64,000 nucleotides of DNA. Source: Ruegeria sp. Alg231-54 (GTDB lineage: Bacteria > Pseudomonadota > Alphaproteobacteria > Rhodobacterales > Rhodobacteraceae). Made by a program: the position numbers and the translations under genes. The notes below the pieces were generated by a model. It ran no database searches, was not told the DNA's origin, and saw only the letters and a program-made list of their open reading frames with translations. How positions within the stretch are numbered: position 1 is the stretch's first letter; every line of letters begins with the position of its first letter. The stretch covers positions 124,001-188,000 of the forward strand of contig NZ_FREZ01000003.1 in NCBI RefSeq assembly GCF_900143525.1. The letters are read 5' to 3'. Shown here one piece after another: positions 61,202 to 64,000 of this stretch.

Positions 61202-61269
61202 GTTTCAGACCCTTGTACTGGAGTTGAGCGAAAAAACTCGTACAGCGCCCGAAGGCAAAAAAGACTCAT
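61198..61269 (-). CDS. Possible 23-codon leader ORF of the GTPase operon
   Basis: An ATG at 61269 is preceded by AAGGAG and opens a 23-codon frame (starting MSLFCLRAL) whose TGA overlaps the GTG of the next gene as GTGA. The overlap and ribosome site suggest translational coupling. No family is recognised, and the frame may simply be a ribosome-loading leader. The same frame is open back to 61422 but has no better start. Confidence 0.3.
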   Translation of the reverse strand: MSLFCLRALYEFFRSTPVQGSET

Positions 61270-61979
61270 TAACTCCTTCTGCCTATAAGTGACTTTCAAG
61301 GCGGTCTTATTTTGACGCGAATAAGATTTTTTGGCGGTTGAATTGTGGCGCAATTGTGTTTGGCGGTATTTTTCAACCACAACCTCCGGGCGTATTTTCG
61401 GCATCAATGTAAACAACGCCATTTACTGTCCGCAGCATTCAAGACCAGAAAATTTGTCACGATGCGCACGTGTGGTACTTTTGGTGATCCGTATAGTGGT
61501 TTGTTATTAAATTAAAAATTTACTAACTTTTGAAACCAACCTTACACCAAATCTACCCAGAGGACGTCTGCAAAATATATGTCTGTTGTAGTCGACTTTG
61601 GGTTCTCATTATTGCCGGGTCTTAGATGAGAAGCGCTTTACTCAACGTTAGATAGTTTTATACTGCTCACCAAAAGGACCCGAATGTTGCCAAATGCAAA
61701 ACAATGAAATTAATCAAATTTGACCTAAGAATCTATTTTATCTGCTCGGAGAACGCCCAAAATCAGACTGCTTTCCCGCGACGAGCAGCACGACGTGAGA
61801 ACATCCCGCATCCCGCTTAGCAGCAGCGTCCGGCAGACACCATATGTGCACGGCGGTCAGTTCAGAAGCATATTGCGCCGATGTCATCAATAATCTTGCG
61901 CACAACTCAATTTTCCCTCTCGCACTCCGCTGCAAGCTTTGCTATTCACCCCGACATTCCGGCACAGAGTGCTTGGGAT
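61270..61979. other. A/T-rich intergenic region between GTPase operon and tRNA-Leu
   Basis: About 710 bases without a gene I can support. The stretch 61440-61740 is clearly richer in A and T than the surrounding coding DNA and should hold the promoter of the minus-strand GTPase operon. I see no convincing -35/-10 pair. A short AAGCGCTT palindrome lies at 61631-61638. The part nearest the tRNA (61740-61979) is of normal composition and may carry the tRNA promoter. Confidence 0.5.
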
Positions 61980-62064
61980 GCGGGTGTGGCGAAATTGGTA
62001 GACGCACCAGATTTAGGTTCTGGCGCCGCAAGGCGTGGGGGTTCAAGTCCCTCCACCCGCACCA
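61980..62064 (+). tRNA. tRNA-Leu, anticodon TAG
   Basis: An 85-base tRNA with acceptor arms GCGGGTG (61980-61986) and CACCCGC (62054-62060) and encoded ACCA. The D-loop is of the form AATTGGTAGACGC, the anticodon stem-loop is CCAGA-TTTAGGT-TCTGG giving anticodon TAG, and there is a long variable arm (GCGCCGCAAGGCGT). The T-arm is GGGTTCAAGTCCC. The long variable arm and A73 identify leucine. Confidence 0.97.
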
Positions 62065-62276
62065 TATCGTTTCGCAGATTTTTCTTTTCCGGTTCACCTT
62101 TGCGGGCTTTCAGGCAATCACCAAAATTATGTACTGGGAAGCCGATTGGATTTTGACGTTTGAACAGTCGGGTACGCTCGCCAAGCGAACGATTAGGTGA
62201 CTGCATCCATTGTGAAAACACCTGTCTCGATGTTGTGGAAAGGCTGGTTACATGGCCTGCCTATCGGAACGCATTG

Positions 62277-62474
62277 TCAGGAGAACAGGTAGTAGGTCGT
62301 TGGCGACGTGGCCAAAATAGCCAACGCAGCGACAAGCCAAACCAAAACACAAACCCAGTACGTCCCCGGATTTTCGGCAAGGGCTACCCGTTCCCACCAG
62401 TAGGTCGAACCAAATGCCAAGTCTCTGATAGCCCATATCAACAAGCCAAGCCCCACATAGAACCAAATATCCAT
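62277..62474 (-). CDS. Small two-segment membrane protein
   Basis: A 65-residue protein (starting MDIWFYVGLGLLIWAI) preceded by GAGGGAATT directly before the ATG. It has two hydrophobic segments, about residues 3-20 and 40-58, joined by a polar loop with several Trp. Both ends are short. I do not recognise a family. The good ribosome site and membrane pattern make a real small protein likely. It stands alone between the tRNA and the acyl-CoA dehydrogenase gene. Confidence 0.6.
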   Translation of the reverse strand: MDIWFYVGLGLLIWAIRDLAFGSTYWWERVALAENPGTYWVCVLVWLVAALAILATSPTTYYLFS

Positions 62475-62642
62475 AATTCCCTCGCGTGATGAGTTTGGCG
62501 CAACTTAGGTTGTCATAAATGATTGCGCAATTGTGCATTGATCATTTACGGGCAATTGCCGGGCAAAGAACTTGTTTTAGGCCGGCCTGTCGGCGACCTC
62601 ATCACGTTCATAGCACGCGCATGCGGACCCACAACGTCGCCG

Positions 62643-63800
62643 CTATTGCCCTGCCAATCCCATCTGCCGCACGGCCAGATCGCGCAATATCTCTTCGGAT
62701 CCGCCGCCAATCGCCATGATTTTGATTTCGCGCCATACACGCTCCACAGGGTTACCCAGCATGTACGCGGCGCCGCCAAAGATCTGCATCGCCTCGGAAG
62801 CAACAAATTGCAGCGACGTCGTGGCCTGAACTTTGGCCTTGGCGATTTCGGCGACAGGCATCAAGCCCTGCTCAATCGCCCAGCAGATCCGCTCGATATA
62901 TGCCTCATTCATATCTATCCGGGCGGACATTTCTGCAAATTTGTGGCCAATGACCTGATGTTCGACCAGTCGCTTGCCGAATGTCTCGCGTTCCCGTGCC
63001 CAGTCCAGCGCACTATCGTAGCATAGTTTCATCATTCCCAACGAAGCGGATGTCAGGCCGAGCCGTTCAAAGTTGAAATTGTTCATGATTGCGATGAAGC
63101 CCCTGTTCTCAGGCCCCAACAGGGCAGTAGAATCCAGCTCGCAATCATCGAAATGCAGTGTCGCTTGCTGTGAACTGTGCCAGCCCATCTTGCCACCCAA
63201 CGGAGTGCGGCTGAACCCGGGCGCGTCATGAGGGACCAAGAACAACGAAATGCCGGTCAACCCTGGGACGCCAGTGCGGGCACCAACCACAAACCATTCG
63301 GCATCCATTCCCCCGGTGATATAGGTCTTTTCCCCGTTCAGAATCCATTTGCCGCCTTTGCACTCGGCCCTTGTTTGAATATTGGCAACGTCCGACCCTG
63401 CGCCCGGTTCGGTGATCCCAAGGGCCGACATCATGCGCCCCGAGATGATCTCGGGCAGCACTTTCTGTTTGAACTCCTCGGAAGCGAATTTCGCAATTGG
63501 GCTGATTGAAATCGTGCGTCCCCCTACGGCGGCTCCGATACCAGATGCCCCACAGCCAAACAGGATTTCACTATAATCATGGCGCATAAAGGCGTTGTCG
63601 AAACCCAGGCCGCCGTATTCCTCATCGATCCCAAAGCCATATACTCCGAACTCAGCAATTGCTGCATGCAGTTCCCATGGGACGTTGCGATCCGCCTCCC
63701 ATTGCTCAATATTAGGTTTGATTTCGGCATCGACAAACCGCTGGAAATTCCCGCGGAAAGCTTCGCGTTCAGGGGTCATGAAAGGGGATGGCAGGGTCAT
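62643..63800 (-). CDS. Acyl-CoA dehydrogenase
   Basis: A 385-residue flavin acyl-CoA dehydrogenase that introduces the alpha-beta double bond into acyl-CoA and passes electrons to ETF. The family signature ALGITEPGAGSDVANIQT lies near residue 128, FAD/substrate contacts follow (YITGGMDAEWFVV), and the C-terminal part has QIFGGAAYMLGNPVERVWRE and IGGGSEEILRDL, where the Glu is the likely catalytic base. It starts with ATGA overlap after the upstream regulator-like gene. Chain-length preference cannot be read from the sequence. Confidence 0.93.
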   Translation of the reverse strand: MTLPSPFMTPEREAFRGNFQRFVDAEIKPNIEQWEADRNVPWELHAAIAEFGVYGFGIDEEYGGLGFDNAFMRHDYSEILFGCGASGIGAAVGGRTISISPIAKFASEEFKQKVLPEIISGRMMSALGITEPGAGSDVANIQTRAECKGGKWILNGEKTYITGGMDAEWFVVGARTGVPGLTGISLFLVPHDAPGFSRTPLGGKMGWHSSQQATLHFDDCELDSTALLGPENRGFIAIMNNFNFERLGLTSASLGMMKLCYDSALDWARERETFGKRLVEHQVIGHKFAEMSARIDMNEAYIERICWAIEQGLMPVAEIAKAKVQATTSLQFVASEAMQIFGGAAYMLGNPVERVWREIKIMAIGGGSEEILRDLAVRQMGLAGQ

Positions 63801-64000
63801 TCGACCTCCTCGACGTCATTTTCGGGCAATACCTGAAGCTGGCTTTCCATCATGCGAGCAAAGCGATCCATCATCTGCGTAAGGTATTCTGGCGACGAAA
63901 CAAATTTCTCATGCAACAACAGACCACGCAGGAAATTCCGGGCGATGCTCCACAACAATTCAGTGTCGTCACGGTTGCCTGTTGCGCTGACATACCGGGC
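63797..64000 (-). CDS. C-terminal part of a probable TetR-family regulator (cut by window edge)
   Basis: The minus-strand frame is open from the right edge to a TGA at 63797-63799, giving 67 residues. These read as helices (ELLWSIARNFLRGLLLHEKF, then YLTQMMDRFARMM) and an acidic tail. The pattern resembles the ligand-domain C-terminus of TetR regulators, which often precede acyl-CoA dehydrogenase genes. The DNA-binding part lies outside the window, so the call is provisional. The stop overlaps the dehydrogenase start as ATGA. Confidence 0.5.
   Translation of the reverse strand, partial: ARYVSATGNRDDTELLWSIARNFLRGLLLHEKFVSSPEYLTQMMDRFARMMESQLQVLPENDVEEVE

Noticed and set aside
61270-61422. 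Longer 74-codon version of the leader ORF before the GTPase operon
   Set aside because: The upstream start lacks a good ribosome site and the sequence has no protein-like pattern; only the last 23 codons have support.
61631-61638. Second AglR operator (AAGCGCTT)
   Set aside because: Only an eight-base core matches, flanks differ from the aglE site, and it lies far from any sugar gene. Chance is likely.
61980-62064. tRNA-Leu as integration site for the GTPase block
   Set aside because: No integrase gene and no repeat of the tRNA 3' end was found at the other boundary, and base composition of the block is like its surroundings.
1-64000. CRISPR array or insertion sequence
   Set aside because: No regularly spaced direct repeats, cas genes, transposase motifs or paired terminal repeats were seen.

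Overview
The window looks like chromosomal DNA of a marine alphaproteobacterium of the Roseobacter group (Rhodobacteraceae). The basis is moderately high GC, an agl-type alpha-glucoside locus with the aglR/EFGAK order known from Sinorhizobium and roseobacters, a MaoC-phosphate acetyltransferase fusion, a monomeric isocitrate dehydrogenase, a hydroxyproline operon and a nap operon. The genus cannot be fixed from the sequence alone.

Left part (1-8.5 kb, mostly minus strand). The start of a nap periplasmic nitrate reductase operon (napF-napD-napA, napA cut by the window edge) is followed by a cobalamin riboswitch that heads a DUF1636-btuD-btuF-btuC corrinoid importer operon. On the plus strand a MaoC-Pta fusion and acetate kinase form an acyl-phosphate pair. 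Two small membrane-associated proteins follow on the minus strand.

Sugar region (8.6-38.4 kb). A LacI-type repressor (AglR) sits between the divergent aglEFGAK operon and a minus-strand set encoding a beta-glucosidase fused to glucokinase, a PfkB sugar kinase and a D-lyxose isomerase-like protein. Next comes a polyamine-type ABC importer whose last permease has an unusual C-terminal extension. A long minus-strand galactoside operon then holds an ABC importer, GH4 alpha-galactosidase, IlvD/Edd dehydratase, SDR dehydrogenase, DgoK, DgoA, an SMP-30 lactonase and GH42 beta-galactosidase. Together these give uptake of galactosides, hydrolysis, and a De Ley-Doudoroff route to pyruvate and glyceraldehyde 3-phosphate. 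A divergent IclR regulator and the transporter ATPase complete the system.

Amino-acid region (38.5-45.2 kb, plus strand). A DapA-family lyase, a hydroxyproline 2-epimerase, a DadA-like oxidase and a second proline-racemase-family protein look like hydroxyproline catabolism. The monomeric isocitrate dehydrogenase follows, with strong terminators.

The most unusual part (45.4-61.2 kb, all minus strand) is a 15.8 kb block. It encodes two pairs of dynamin-like GTPases, a Roadblock/LC7-like protein, two unrecognised proteins, a transmembrane Ser/Thr kinase with a probable periplasmic domain, an FHA protein, a PP2C phosphatase and two secreted LysM plus solute-binding-fold proteins. The kinase/phosphatase/FHA trio recalls threonine-phosphorylation control of type VI secretion, but no secretion genes are present. 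I read the block as a candidate uncharacterised envelope system in which periplasmic sensing feeds phospho-signalling to membrane-remodelling GTPases. It is bounded by terminators at 45.2-45.4 kb and by a tRNA-Leu gene at 62.0 kb. The window closes with a small membrane protein, an acyl-CoA dehydrogenase and the end of a probable TetR regulator.
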